DNA of 64,000 nucleotides, from contig JAQGHM010000127.1 of assembly GCA_028291615.1 (NCBI GenBank), forward strand, positions 1-64,000, read 5' to 3'. Below, in pieces: positions 15,080 through 24,394 of the stretch. Under the pieces are notes generated by a model. It made no database searches, was not told the origin of the DNA, and was given only the letters and a program-made list of their open reading frames with translations. The translations under genes were made by a program, and so were the position numbers. This DNA comes from Phycisphaerales bacterium (lineage in GTDB: Bacteria; Planctomycetota; Phycisphaerae; Tepidisphaerales; Tepidisphaeraceae). Every line of letters starts with the position of its first letter. Within the stretch, counting starts at the first letter, position 1.

Positions 15080-16317
15080 TCACGGCGTTGCCGGGACGAC
15101 GTATTTCAGCCAGGTGCTGCGCGAGGCGGGGTCGCCCCAGATGGGCTGGCCGTTCCACTCGGGGTTGGCCTTGCGGATGCGCTGGTCGCCTTGGTCCCAG
15201 GGCTTTTGGACGGCCTGGGGTTTGTTGTCGGTGAGGTGGTCACGCTCCGCGACGAAGCGTGCGACTTCTTTCAGGTCGTCGCAGGCGCTCCAGTTGCCCG
15301 AGCGCAGTTCGCTGGCGAAGGCGAGGGTGCCGGCTTCGGTGAGGCCGGCGGCGGCGAAGTAGTAGGCGCCCTTCCAGCGCAGGCGGTTGTTGGCGACGTT
15401 GAAGACGACCCAGTCGCCGGGCTTGAGGTCGAGCGTGATGCGCTCGACCTGTGCGCCGTAGACCTCGGCTTCGAGCTTGCGGCTTTCGGCGGGAATGACC
15501 TTTCCGTTGTGATAGATGTCGCAGACGAAATCGTCGGCGACGATCTGGATTGAATTGGCGATTGGGTTTTGGCGTCGGTCGTGGCGACGGCGACATCGGT
15601 CGACTTGGGGAAAGGGAGGCGGACGGGTGCTTCGGCGATGCGCTTTTGCGCGGTCACGTGATTGAGGCCTTCGAGCTTGGCGACCACCTTCACATACCCT
15701 TCGGCGGCGCGGTCCTGGGCGTAGGCGCGGGGCGGGCCTTCCAGGTTGGCTGCCAGGTCCCACCATGCGTTGGCGACGGCGAACTGCATCGGCACGTCTG
15801 CGCCGGCGGCGAGGTCTTCCTGCGCGATCGCCTTGAGGCCGGAGTCGGAACCTTTGGAGAGCAGGGGCAGGCCCTTGTCCCATTCGCCGCGCCAGAAGCA
15901 GAGGAATCGGCCGGCCTCGACGTTAGCGCCGGCGTCGTCGGGCGCGATGGCAAGCTTGGCGATGGCGGGCGCGGCCTTGGCGGCTTCGGCCTGGAGCAGG
16001 CGGACGTCGGTGAGGCGCTGGGCGGCGGTGGCGGCGAGGGCGGGATCGTTGGCAGCGCGGGCGGCGGCATCGGCGGCGGTGGCGGACTTGACGGCCTGGT
16101 CGTAGTCGCCGCGGAGGATGGCCTGGTTGGTCTCCTTGATGGCGGTCTTGACGGTGGCGCGGGCCGTGGGGTCGGCGACGGTCTTGTCGGTTGCGGCGGG
16201 CGGCTTTTTGTTGCCGAAGTCGAAGATGCTCTTGTCGGGGGGCGGGTCGGCAGCGCGCAGCGGGACGGGTGAGCAGAGCAACGCGACGATGACGGCAAAC
16301 CGTTGTACGAGAGACAT
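15080..16317 (-). pseudogene. secreted repeat-like protein interrupted by a frameshift
   Basis: Two overlapping minus-strand frames make one protein of about 412 residues if one base is restored. The first part has a signal peptide (MSLVQRFAVIVALLCSPVPLRA) and an Ala-rich helical domain (about residues 50-240) that looks like tetratricopeptide-type helices. The second part reads IQIVADDFVCDIYHNGKVIPAE with further beta-rich segments (DWVVFNVANNRLRWKGAYYF). The break lies in a run of four A (minus strand) at 15567-15570; with five A the reading would be TTDAKNPIANSIQIVADDF. An assembly error, a real mutation or a -1 frameshift are all possible. The family is not recognised. Confidence 0.75.
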
Positions 16318-16459
16318 GCGAACCTCTCTGAGTCGTGACGCGGACCTCAGGATGACGATCTCTATCTGCCAGAATACCCGGTAAATGACGAGGGGCGAAA
16401 CGTTAAGTTGCAAGATTGCGAACGTGCGGGGAGCATGGGGGAATTCTGCGGAAGCGAGG

Positions 16460-18217
16460 ATGGCTATGCGTGCGACGGGTGTGATGCGGCGCGGCGTGTG
16501 GGGGGTTTTCTTCGGCCTCCTGCTGGTGGCGGGCACCAATGCGGCGGGCGCGGTGGAGGCGGCGGCGGCCCTGATACTTCACAACGGGCGAATCGTCACC
16601 GTTGATATAGCATTCTCGATCGTGCAGGCGGTCGCAGTGCGCGAGGGGCGGATCGTGGTCGTTGGATCGAATGACGCGGCGCTGGCGTTGAAAGGGGCGG
16701 GGACGGAGGTGATTGATCTCAAGGGGCGCACGATGATACCGGGGTTGATCGATTCGCACGTTCATCCTGCGGCGGCGATGACGGAATTCGATCATGCGTT
16801 GCCGGAGATGGAATCGGTCGAGGACATACTCGACTACGTGAAGAAGCGGGCGGCGGTTGTGGGGGAAGGGAAGTGGATCGCGGTGCGGCAGGTGTTTATC
16901 ACTCGGTTGCGCGAGCCGCGTTATCCGACTCGCGCTGAACTGGATGCGGCTGCGCCGAACAATCCAGTGCTGTTCGCTACGGGCCCGGATTGTTCGCTTA
17001 ATTCTCTTGCGATGAAGTTGAGCGGGATCGACCGCGACTTCAAGGTGAGCGACGGCGGGCCGGGTTACGCCGAGCGGGATGCGGCGGGTGAGTTGACGGG
17101 CATCCTGCGGTCGGCGACGCGGTACGTGAAGGTGGAGGAGAGCGGGCGGAAGGCGAGCGAAGAGGAGACTTACCGCCGGACGGTCGAGCTGTTCAGGGAT
17201 TACAATTCGGTGGGGCTGACCACCGTCGGTGATCGGTCGGCGACGCCGGCTTCGCTGGATCGCTATAAGAAGATGCTCGATCACGGCGAACTGTCGGTGC
17301 GGCTGGCGGCGTCGTATCACGTCGATCACATTGGGACGCTGGAGTCGATCCAGAACCGCGTGCGCGCGGCCGCGGCGCATCCGCTGCGCAAGCCGGATCC
17401 GATGCTGCATGTCATCGGGATCAAGATGTTCCTGGACGGCGGCATGCTCACGGGCAGCGCGTACATGCGCGAGCCGTGGGGCGTCAGCAAGACGTATGGG
17501 ATTACCGATCCTAATTATCGCGGCGTGCTGTTCATCCCGCGCGAGCGGTTGCTGCCGATCGTGCGGACGACGATCGAATCGGGGCTGCAGTTTACGGCAC
17601 ATTCGGTCGGCGACGGGGCGGTGCACACGCTGCTGAGCGTGTACGACGAAATTAACAAAACGACGCCGGTCGCGCCGGTGCGGCCTTGCATTACGCACAG
17701 CAATTTCATGAGCCGCGAGGCGATTGATGAGATCGTGCGGCTGGGCGTGGTCGTGGATATGCAGCCAGTGTGGCTTTACCTGGATACGCGGACGCTGGTG
17801 CAGCAGTTCGGTTATGACCGGCTGCGATATTTCCAGCCGCTGCACAGTTTGTTTGAGGCGGGGGCGATCGCGGGCGGCGGGTCAGATCACATGCAGAAGA
17901 TCGGCTCGCTGCGGTCGATTAACCCTTACAACCCATTCCTGGGAATGGCGACGGCAATCACGCGCACGGCGCGCTGGTATGACAAGCCCCTTCATCTTGA
18001 GGAGGCGATCTCTCGCGAGCAGGCGCTGCGGTTTTACACGATCAACAATGCGCACCTGCTGTTCAAGGAGAATGAGGTCGGCTCGATCGAGGCGGGGAAG
18101 TTTGCGGACCTGGCGGTGCTCGATCGGGATCTGCTGACTTGTCCGGTCGAGCAGATCCGGGAGACGCAGGTGCTGGCGATTTACCTGGCGGGACGGCGGG
18201 TTTTTGAGAGGCCGTAA
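16460..18217 (+). CDS. amidohydrolase family protein, YtcJ-like, secreted
   Basis: A metal-dependent hydrolase of the amidohydrolase_3 family, 585 residues from ATG 16460. The N-terminus looks like a signal peptide (GVMRRGVWGVFFGLLLVAGT, then NAAGA). The metal-binding start of the barrel is IDSHVHPAAAM (about residue 110), with later elements TAHSVGDGAVHTLLSVY, CITHSNFM and the Asp region AGGGSDHMQ. The small beta domain is formed by ILHNGRIVTVD at the front and KFADLAVLDRDLLT at the end. Substrates of these proteins are mostly unknown. The 3' end overlaps the next convergent gene by 37 bases. Confidence 0.88.
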   Translation: MAMRATGVMRRGVWGVFFGLLLVAGTNAAGAVEAAAALILHNGRIVTVDIAFSIVQAVAVREGRIVVVGSNDAALALKGAGTEVIDLKGRTMIPGLIDSHVHPAAAMTEFDHALPEMESVEDILDYVKKRAAVVGEGKWIAVRQVFITRLREPRYPTRAELDAAAPNNPVLFATGPDCSLNSLAMKLSGIDRDFKVSDGGPGYAERDAAGELTGILRSATRYVKVEESGRKASEEETYRRTVELFRDYNSVGLTTVGDRSATPASLDRYKKMLDHGELSVRLAASYHVDHIGTLESIQNRVRAAAAHPLRKPDPMLHVIGIKMFLDGGMLTGSAYMREPWGVSKTYGITDPNYRGVLFIPRERLLPIVRTTIESGLQFTAHSVGDGAVHTLLSVYDEINKTTPVAPVRPCITHSNFMSREAIDEIVRLGVVVDMQPVWLYLDTRTLVQQFGYDRLRYFQPLHSLFEAGAIAGGGSDHMQKIGSLRSINPYNPFLGMATAITRTARWYDKPLHLEEAISREQALRFYTINNAHLLFKENEVGSIEAGKFADLAVLDRDLLTCPVEQIRETQVLAIYLAGRRVFERP

Positions 18218-18753
18218 AGCCAGTAGGCGAAGACGAGCACGAACGGGTAGGCGATGCCGGGGATCGCGATGAGGACCGCGGTGGTGCGGACGTTGGAGTG
18301 ATAGGGGAGGCGCATCGCGAGGTCGCGCGAGGCAGCGGCGGCGTCAAGGGCGGTGGAGAAGCGGTGAGCGCCGATCAGCAGCACGGTCATCAGGATGAGT
18401 TGGATCGGAACGTAGAGCGCGTGAAGGCGGATCGACCAGCGGCGCGAGCGAAAGCTGGCGAAGGCTGCGACGCCGAGCAGCAGCGTTGCGGGGATTGCGG
18501 CGATTACCGCGGTGCGGACGAGCAGATAGGGATAGCGGCTGACCGGAATGGGCGGGAGGCGCACGAGCGTCTGCCAGGTCGAGAACCCTGAACTCCAGGA
18601 GGTCATGCGGAGGCACTCGTCGTTGAGTTCGTAAAGGACGGCGAGCGGAGCGGGGAGGAAGGCGAGCGCGAAGACGAGGCTGGCGATGCCCAGGCCGAGA
18701 AAGCCGCGGCGCGGGGTTGAAGCCATCGGAGGTTGGACGTCCATCGCGTTCAT
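18181..18753 (-). CDS. four-helix membrane protein, unknown function
   Basis: A 190-residue integral membrane protein. Four hydrophobic segments are visible: GLGIASLVFALAFLPAPLAV, TAVIAAIPATLLLGVAAFA, ALYVPIQLILMTVLLIGA and IAIPGIAYPFVLVFAYWL. The ATG at 18753 is chosen; the upstream extension lacks hydrophobic features. The gene overlaps the end of the amidohydrolase gene (convergent). No family is recognised. Confidence 0.65.
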   Translation of the reverse strand: MNAMDVQPPMASTPRRGFLGLGIASLVFALAFLPAPLAVLYELNDECLRMTSWSSGFSTWQTLVRLPPIPVSRYPYLLVRTAVIAAIPATLLLGVAAFASFRSRRWSIRLHALYVPIQLILMTVLLIGAHRFSTALDAAAASRDLAMRLPYHSNVRTTAVLIAIPGIAYPFVLVFAYWLYGLSKTRRPAR

Positions 18754-18990
18754 GGGCGGGGGATTGTAGGCGAAGGTGTGGGTGGGAGCACGTGCGCCTG
18801 GGACGCGCGGGTTCTTGCTGGGTGTGTGACACTTTAGGCGAGCCGGTTGGCCACGGTCTGACAACTTCGTGAAATCCGATCGGCCTCCTTGCCAGGGTTG
18901 GGCCCAATACAAATCCTACCCGGTTGGCGCGCAGCGGCCGATCGGGGGCGGGTTTTCTTTCGCGCATACACCGGGGTATCGTTGGCGGGC

Positions 18991-21114
18991 ATGCCGAACC
19001 CAACGCCTGCGACGCAGCGAATGCCCGTATCGCCGCCGCCGACCGTGTTGCCGGGGGTCTCGCGGCGCGTGCTTGTCGCGACGAAGGAATTCCCGCGGTT
19101 CAGCGAGGGGGATGTCGTTGAGCTGAGCGACGGACGCCTGCTGCTGGCGGTGGCGCGGAAGGAGGGGGCGGGGGATTTCGCGACGGGGACCATCATCGGC
19201 ATGTTCTCCCTGGACGGCGGGCTGAGTTGGGACGATGCGCCGCACGCGATTCGCAAACCGTGGGACGACGTGATCGACGTGATGAGCGTCAGTTTCGCGC
19301 GCACGCGGCGCGGGTTGCACCTGTTCTTCCTCGGCCGCGGGCGTAAGGCGACGAGCGATACGCGCGTTTACCAGATGATCTCGAGCGACGAGGGGCGGAC
19401 GTGGGGCGAGCCGGTGCGCGTGAGTGGTCGCGACGGGTATCACGTGGTGAACAACGCGCGGGTGCTGCGGAGGGCGAAGGGCCGGCTGATCGTGCCGGCG
19501 GCGTGGGTGCCGGGGGACATCGGCAAATCGTTTCAGGACCAGCGGGTGTTTTGCTATCTGTCGGATGATGACGGCGTGACCTGGCGCGAGAGCAATGAGG
19601 TGGCGCTGGCGGGGAAGGCGCTGATGGAGCCGGGGGTGGCTGAGTGCGCGGATGGCTCGATTTACATGACGATCCGGACGGGGCTGGGGCACTTGTACGA
19701 GGCGCGGTCGCGGGATGGTGGGGAAACATGGGCGGATTTTCGCGCGACGGAGTTGGCGGCGCCGGCTGCGCCGTCAACGGTGGCGCGCGAGCCGGGCGGC
19801 GGAGGCGCGCTCTGGATGTTCTGGTGCGACAACGCCAAGGGCGGGTGGAAGGGGCGAAACCGGATCATGTTCGCGGCGTCGGCGGACCACGGGCGGACGT
19901 GGGGACCGCCGCGATTTGTAGAGGAAGATCCGCGCGGGAGCTTTGGGTATACGAGCGTGACGTTCGTGAAGGGGCATGCGCTGCTGACGTATTACGATTG
20001 GCGCGATCATGGGCAGCCGGGGTTTGCGGAGACGAGTCTGCGCGAGCGGTTGATTTCGGTCGGGTGGTTCAAGGGAGAGGTGACGCCGCCGGTGTTTCGG
20101 ACGGCGGGCGAGCCGGTGCTGCGCGCGGATCGGGCGGGGGAGGGGCGGATCGTGTCGATGAACTCGGGGCTGCTGGTGGAGGAGGGGCGCTGGCGGTTGT
20201 GGTATACGAACGGGGCGCTGGGGCCGATAGGGGAGCGGCTGCGGGTGTGTTATGCGGAGTCGAAGGACGCGGGACGGACGTGGGTGAAGGCGGAAGAGAA
20301 TGTCGTGCTGCCTGCGAAGGGGGAGACGACGGATTTCTATCACGCGAGCGTGCATCGCGCATCGGACCGGCGGATCGTAATGTTCGTCTGGCGGAACGGC
20401 GGGGACGGCGAGAGCGGGATGTGGCGTTATGTATCGGAGGATAACGGCCGGACGTTTGCCGCGTCCCCGGAGCGGGCGCTGATCGCGGCGTGGTTTGCCA
20501 AAGATGCGGTGAAGGCGGCAGCGGGGGCCGGGCGCGAGAGCAATGATGCGTTCGATGTAGTGCGGAACAATGATGGATCGTACGCGTACTTCGCGGCGTG
20601 CGTGAGGAAGGCGACCGATCCGCGTCAGGTGATCAAGCATGATAACGCCGCCGGATGGGTGCGGCTGATCGGCCACGCGAGCAGCCCGGACGGCGTAACG
20701 TGGACACCGACGGAGATCGTCATCGAATCGGATCACGGCCACGGTGATCCGTGGGACGAGCAGTTTTACGGGATGCAGGTATTTCGGTATCGCGGGTTTT
20801 GGCTGGGGCTGTTGTTCACGTTTCACGCGGAGAGCCAGGTCATTCAGCCGGAGTGGGCGTGGAGTCACAACGGCGTGAACTGGGCGCGGACGCGGACGCC
20901 TTGCGCACCGCTGGGGGATGAGGGGCGGTTTGATTCGCGGATGTTGTTGTTCGGCAGCGTGGTGGTGACGGCGGAGGAGGTGGTGTGGATGTACAGCGGA
21001 TACGATTGGCGGCACAACGCGTTCAAGAAAGGCGAGGTGGGATCGGCCATCGGGCGGGCGGTGCTGCCGAGAAAAGAACTGGATAGCTGGCTCGACACGC
21101 TGGCCGCGCCGTGA
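18991..21114 (+). CDS. sialidase-like BNR/Asp-box repeat protein
   Basis: A 707-residue beta-propeller protein with at least seven Asp boxes (pattern S-x-D-x-G-x-T-W): SLDGGLSWDD, SSDEGRTWGE, SDDDGVTWRE, SRDGGETWAD, SADHGRTWGP, SKDAGRTWVK and SEDNGRTFAA. It looks like two six-bladed propellers in tandem (about 25-370 and 380-700). Exo-sialidases and related glycoside hydrolases have this fold, but catalytic Arg triad residues cannot be assigned by eye, so activity is unproven. No signal peptide is seen from ATG 18991. An adjacent convergent gene encodes a glycosidase-like protein. Confidence 0.85.
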   Translation: MPNPTPATQRMPVSPPPTVLPGVSRRVLVATKEFPRFSEGDVVELSDGRLLLAVARKEGAGDFATGTIIGMFSLDGGLSWDDAPHAIRKPWDDVIDVMSVSFARTRRGLHLFFLGRGRKATSDTRVYQMISSDEGRTWGEPVRVSGRDGYHVVNNARVLRRAKGRLIVPAAWVPGDIGKSFQDQRVFCYLSDDDGVTWRESNEVALAGKALMEPGVAECADGSIYMTIRTGLGHLYEARSRDGGETWADFRATELAAPAAPSTVAREPGGGGALWMFWCDNAKGGWKGRNRIMFAASADHGRTWGPPRFVEEDPRGSFGYTSVTFVKGHALLTYYDWRDHGQPGFAETSLRERLISVGWFKGEVTPPVFRTAGEPVLRADRAGEGRIVSMNSGLLVEEGRWRLWYTNGALGPIGERLRVCYAESKDAGRTWVKAEENVVLPAKGETTDFYHASVHRASDRRIVMFVWRNGGDGESGMWRYVSEDNGRTFAASPERALIAAWFAKDAVKAAAGAGRESNDAFDVVRNNDGSYAYFAACVRKATDPRQVIKHDNAAGWVRLIGHASSPDGVTWTPTEIVIESDHGHGDPWDEQFYGMQVFRYRGFWLGLLFTFHAESQVIQPEWAWSHNGVNWARTRTPCAPLGDEGRFDSRMLLFGSVVVTAEEVVWMYSGYDWRHNAFKKGEVGSAIGRAVLPRKELDSWLDTLAAP

Positions 21115-21126
21115 CAGGCAATGCCG

Positions 21127-22347
21127 CTATCGCCACCGCAGCAGTGCTCCGCCGCCCGCGGTCAAACTTACCTTCACTACCGGCTTGTCATCGACCCGAT
21201 CAACCTGGATCGGCTTCCAGGCTCTCTCGTGAATGTCAAACTGCTCGGCCTTGTCCCCTGCCACTGGCACCGCCACGTCCGCTGCGCCGCTGCTGCGGTC
21301 CGCATTGGCCACGAATAGCAGCGTCGCCCCATCCGCAGCCTTGAAGCGGCCGAGCGTGACGTCCACCGCCCCCTGCTTCATCTGCGTCACTGCGAGCGAC
21401 TCCGCCCGCAGCAGTTCACGCCCCAGCGCCTGCAGCTCGCCGTTAACCGTCCGCACCTCGTCGAAGTGCGGGTCGCGCTTGCCGGCCGGGTCGATCATCG
21501 CATGCCGCCATTTCGCCGTCTTGTCCGTCGCTTCCGGGGACCAGTAGGTAAACCACAGCACCCCGCGCCCACCGTACGCTAATGTCTGAAACGCCTCATA
21601 CCGCAGGTCGGCGATGGTTGGGCTGGCGTACCCAAAGTGCTGCGTGACCAATATGATCTGCCAGAATGGCGTCCGCGCTTCCAGCGACACCTTTCGCGCG
21701 ATCTCCAGGTTTTCAACCCACACCCGCCTCGGCTCCGGTTTGGGCAGTGCCGAAAAGTAGTTGTCGTAACTGAAGAACGGCGTCCGCACTTCCTTCACAT
21801 ACCGGCTCAGGTACTCCTCGTAGGTCTTCGTCCCCAGCGCGGCCAGCGGGCAGTGATTCGGCAGCAGGTTGATGAACGCGGGATGCTCGGGGTCCTTCTC
21901 CTTCAGGTATGCGACGGTCTGCCCCAGCGCGGGATACGCACCTGCGCCCGGCTCGTCCACGAGGTGATAGCCGAGGAACGCCGGGTGTTTCGCGTAATCG
22001 GCGACGATCGCGTCGATCCGCTTCTTCGCCGCGTCGTCCGGCACGCCCAGCGGCATGCGACCGTCGGCGACGAAGGCCTTGAGCCCGACCTGCTGACAGA
22101 ACCCGAGGATCTTCCGGTTCAGTTCCACGTCCGCGCCCGCGCACATGGGCATGACGAACGTGAACCCCGCCTCCTTGATCTCCCGGTACCGCTCGAGCGT
22201 CGCGAACTCCGGCATTGGCCCGCACCAGTAGCTGATGGGGAACTCGTCGATTGGAATGCCCGCGGGCCAGTCGGCCGCGAGCGAACGCGTTCCGATGAGC
22301 ATGAGGACGACGACGAATACAACGAAGCGGCTTATACGAATGATCAA
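21127..22347 (-). CDS. secreted glycosidase-like TIM-barrel protein
   Basis: A 406-residue protein with a signal peptide (MIIRISRFVVFVVVLMLIG, then TRSLAA). The main domain looks like the GH2/GH42/beta-galactosidase barrel: FPISYWCGPMPEFATLERYR, FLGYHLVDEPGAGAYPALGQ (with a candidate acid/base Glu in VDEPG), FSYDNYFS, and the strand YGGRGVLWFTYWSP. The last 90 residues form a beta-sandwich (TLLFVANADRSSGAADVAVP). Such proteins act on polysaccharides outside the cell. The 12-base gap to the sialidase-like gene is convergent. Confidence 0.75.
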   Translation of the reverse strand: MIIRISRFVVFVVVLMLIGTRSLAADWPAGIPIDEFPISYWCGPMPEFATLERYREIKEAGFTFVMPMCAGADVELNRKILGFCQQVGLKAFVADGRMPLGVPDDAAKKRIDAIVADYAKHPAFLGYHLVDEPGAGAYPALGQTVAYLKEKDPEHPAFINLLPNHCPLAALGTKTYEEYLSRYVKEVRTPFFSYDNYFSALPKPEPRRVWVENLEIARKVSLEARTPFWQIILVTQHFGYASPTIADLRYEAFQTLAYGGRGVLWFTYWSPEATDKTAKWRHAMIDPAGKRDPHFDEVRTVNGELQALGRELLRAESLAVTQMKQGAVDVTLGRFKAADGATLLFVANADRSSGAADVAVPVAGDKAEQFDIHERAWKPIQVDRVDDKPVVKVSLTAGGGALLRWR

Positions 22348-22442
22348 AACCTCTTCCTCCCGTAAATCCCACCATCACCGGAGAGCGGTACTGCACAATC
22401 GTACCCGAAATGAACTGGTGATGACGCCTGCGACACCGTCGC

Positions 22443-23015
22443 TCAGCCCTTACCCCGCTTCGTCTGCTTTTCAATGTCGTACTCGCGCGCCATCTCGCGT
22501 TGAAACTCGTCGCTTCTGAGGAACGCGGTCATGATCTTCGCCCGCCGCTTCGGATCCGATTCCTGTTCAAGTACCACTCTATTCTGCCGCGCGAGAACGC
22601 GCTGCATCCGCGCGGAATAGTTGACGTCAATGTCGGGCTCTTCAAATGCTGGCCACTCACGCAGCATTTCTCGATCGCCATCGGCGTAACACAACAGCCC
22701 CTGACGACTCATGAATTTGAACAGCGGCTTCGCCAGCACCTCGAAATTGCCATAAAAGCGAACGTCGAGGTGGCGCTCGTAAATGACGCCCTCGATGCTG
22801 ACTTCGGCACGCGCATTTTCCAGAAAAAACAATTGATCCCGCATGCCAACTCGGGCAAAACCTCGCACCGACTTCAGTTGTGCGAACAGGCTGGGACCGT
22901 CAATCGCGGCGAGGTTGGACGGGACGACCCCCGCACAGAGTTGTTTGCCGGTCTTGACGCTATCGGCGCCGGTATTGGCTTTCCAGAAGATGAGTCTCGC
23001 GGCCACCTGTGCCAT
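22443..23015 (-). CDS. hypothetical protein, 190 aa
   Basis: A soluble protein without signal or membrane segment. Readable features are an N-terminal RLIFWKANTGADSVKTGKQL and a basic C-terminus (DPKRRAKIMTAFLRSDEFQR). It lies three bases after the asd stop codon on the same strand and is very probably translated from the asd message. No family is recognised. Confidence 0.6.
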   Translation of the reverse strand: MAQVAARLIFWKANTGADSVKTGKQLCAGVVPSNLAAIDGPSLFAQLKSVRGFARVGMRDQLFFLENARAEVSIEGVIYERHLDVRFYGNFEVLAKPLFKFMSRQGLLCYADGDREMLREWPAFEEPDIDVNYSARMQRVLARQNRVVLEQESDPKRRAKIMTAFLRSDEFQREMAREYDIEKQTKRGKG

Positions 23016-23018
23016 GGC

Positions 23019-24020
23019 TCAGATCAACTTCTCCGCAATCTGCACCGCGTTGGTCGCTGCGCCTTTGCGGATCTGGTCGCCGCTGACGAAGAGTTCGATG
23101 CCACGACCGTCTTCGCGGCTGATGTCTTGGCGGATTCGGCCGACCAGCACGTTATCCTGGCCGCTTGCTTCAAGAGGCATTGGGAAATGGTTGCTCGCGG
23201 CATCGTCCACGATCGTGACACCCGGGGCCTTGCTTAGGATTCGCCGCACTTCGTCCGGCGTGATCGGGCGCTCGAACTCCAGGTTGATGCTCTCGCTGTG
23301 GGCTCTGGGTATCGGCACGCGGATGCAGGTGGCGGTGATCATGATCTTCGGGTCGTTGAAGATCTTGCGGGTCTCCTGCACCATCTTGTTCTCTTCTTCG
23401 TTGTAGCCGTTCTCGGCGATCTTCGTGTTGTGGCTGAAGATGTTGTTCGCGATCTGGTGCGGGAACTTTTCCTTCACGATCGGCTGGCCGGTCGCGTACG
23501 CCTTGAGCTGCGCCTCGAGCTCATATAAGCCCCACGCGCCGGCGCCGCTGACGGCCTGGTAGGTGCTCACGATGATCCGTTTGACCTTATTCACCTTGTG
23601 AAGAGGCCAGACGGGAACGTTCATGATGATCGTCGAGCAATTCGGGTTGGCGATCAGGCCGTTGTGCTTGTGGATGGCTTCGGGATTCACCTCGGGCACG
23701 ACCAGCGGGATCCCTTCCTTCATGCGGAAGGCGGAGGTGTTGTCAACCACGATCGCCTTGGCGGCGACGGCGGCGGGGGCGAATTCCTTGCTGATCGATC
23801 CGCCGGCGGAAAAGAAGGCGATCTGGATGTCCTTGAAGGAGTCTTTCGTCAGTTCTTCAACCGTATAAGTCTGGCCGCGAAATTCGACGGTCTTGCCGGC
23901 GCTGCGGCCCGAGGCGAGCAGGCGCAATTGCTTGATCGGGAAATTTCGCTCGGCCAAGACGGTTAAAAATTCCTGGCCGACGGCGCCGGTGGCGCCAGCA
24001 ATCGCGACGTTGACGGACAT
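23019..24020 (-). CDS. asd: aspartate-semialdehyde dehydrogenase
   Basis: Catalyses NADPH-dependent reduction of aspartyl phosphate to the semialdehyde, the branch point of Lys, Met, Thr and diaminopimelate synthesis. 333 residues, normal length. NADP-binding start VAIAGATGAVGQEFL, catalytic Cys in NPNCSTI (about residue 127), GAGAWGLYELEAQ loop and the substrate region PRAHSESINLEF (about 245, with Arg and His). The TATQA motif of some members is replaced by ISTYQAVSG-type residues. GGAG precedes the ATG by six bases. It supplies precursors for the wall proteins encoded further right. Confidence 0.97.
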   Translation of the reverse strand: MSVNVAIAGATGAVGQEFLTVLAERNFPIKQLRLLASGRSAGKTVEFRGQTYTVEELTKDSFKDIQIAFFSAGGSISKEFAPAAVAAKAIVVDNTSAFRMKEGIPLVVPEVNPEAIHKHNGLIANPNCSTIIMNVPVWPLHKVNKVKRIIVSTYQAVSGAGAWGLYELEAQLKAYATGQPIVKEKFPHQIANNIFSHNTKIAENGYNEEENKMVQETRKIFNDPKIMITATCIRVPIPRAHSESINLEFERPITPDEVRRILSKAPGVTIVDDAASNHFPMPLEASGQDNVLVGRIRQDISREDGRGIELFVSGDQIRKGAATNAVQIAEKLI

Positions 24021-24394
24021 ATGGACTCCGCGCGGAAAAGTTGGAAAGAAGAAAAATTAAAATGCAAAGGCCGCCGGGTGAACCGTGTTTCATGCCAGTA
24101 CCGCGGGTCGGACAGCCTTAAATAAAGGCTGCGTCGCACGCGGGAACTAGCACGTTGTGGGTTTCATCGGCGGCCTGCTGACTTTTATCGTATATCGAAC
24201 TCGTGAGATATTGTCGCATAAGCGCGGCATGCTTTCAAGATCGCGAGGGAGGGGCGCGGCGCGCGGGCCTGTGCGTTGAGGGCGGGAACAATTGCCTTAG
24301 GTTGAAAGTTATCTTACTGTTCGGCTTCACGGGAGAGGGACCTTCGAATCCATTTGTATCGGAGCCGGCGGTTTAACGCCGGGGAGGCGGTCTC
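24021..24394. other. intergenic region between divergent asd and XylR genes
   Basis: This 374-base region must hold the promoters of asd (minus) and of the regulator (plus). A 6-base GC hairpin (24365-24370 with 24377-24382) sits just ahead of the ribosome-binding site GGGAGGCGG of the regulator. No further gene or RNA is recognised. Confidence 0.4.

Noticed and set aside
16403-17845. A 480-residue open frame antisense to the amidohydrolase gene
   Set aside because: The Arg/His-rich reading is a shadow of GC-rich codon third positions; the plus-strand frame has all amidohydrolase motifs.
24335-24360. TTCGAATCC as part of a tRNA
   Set aside because: No acceptor stem, anticodon arm or CCA-side pairing could be found around it.
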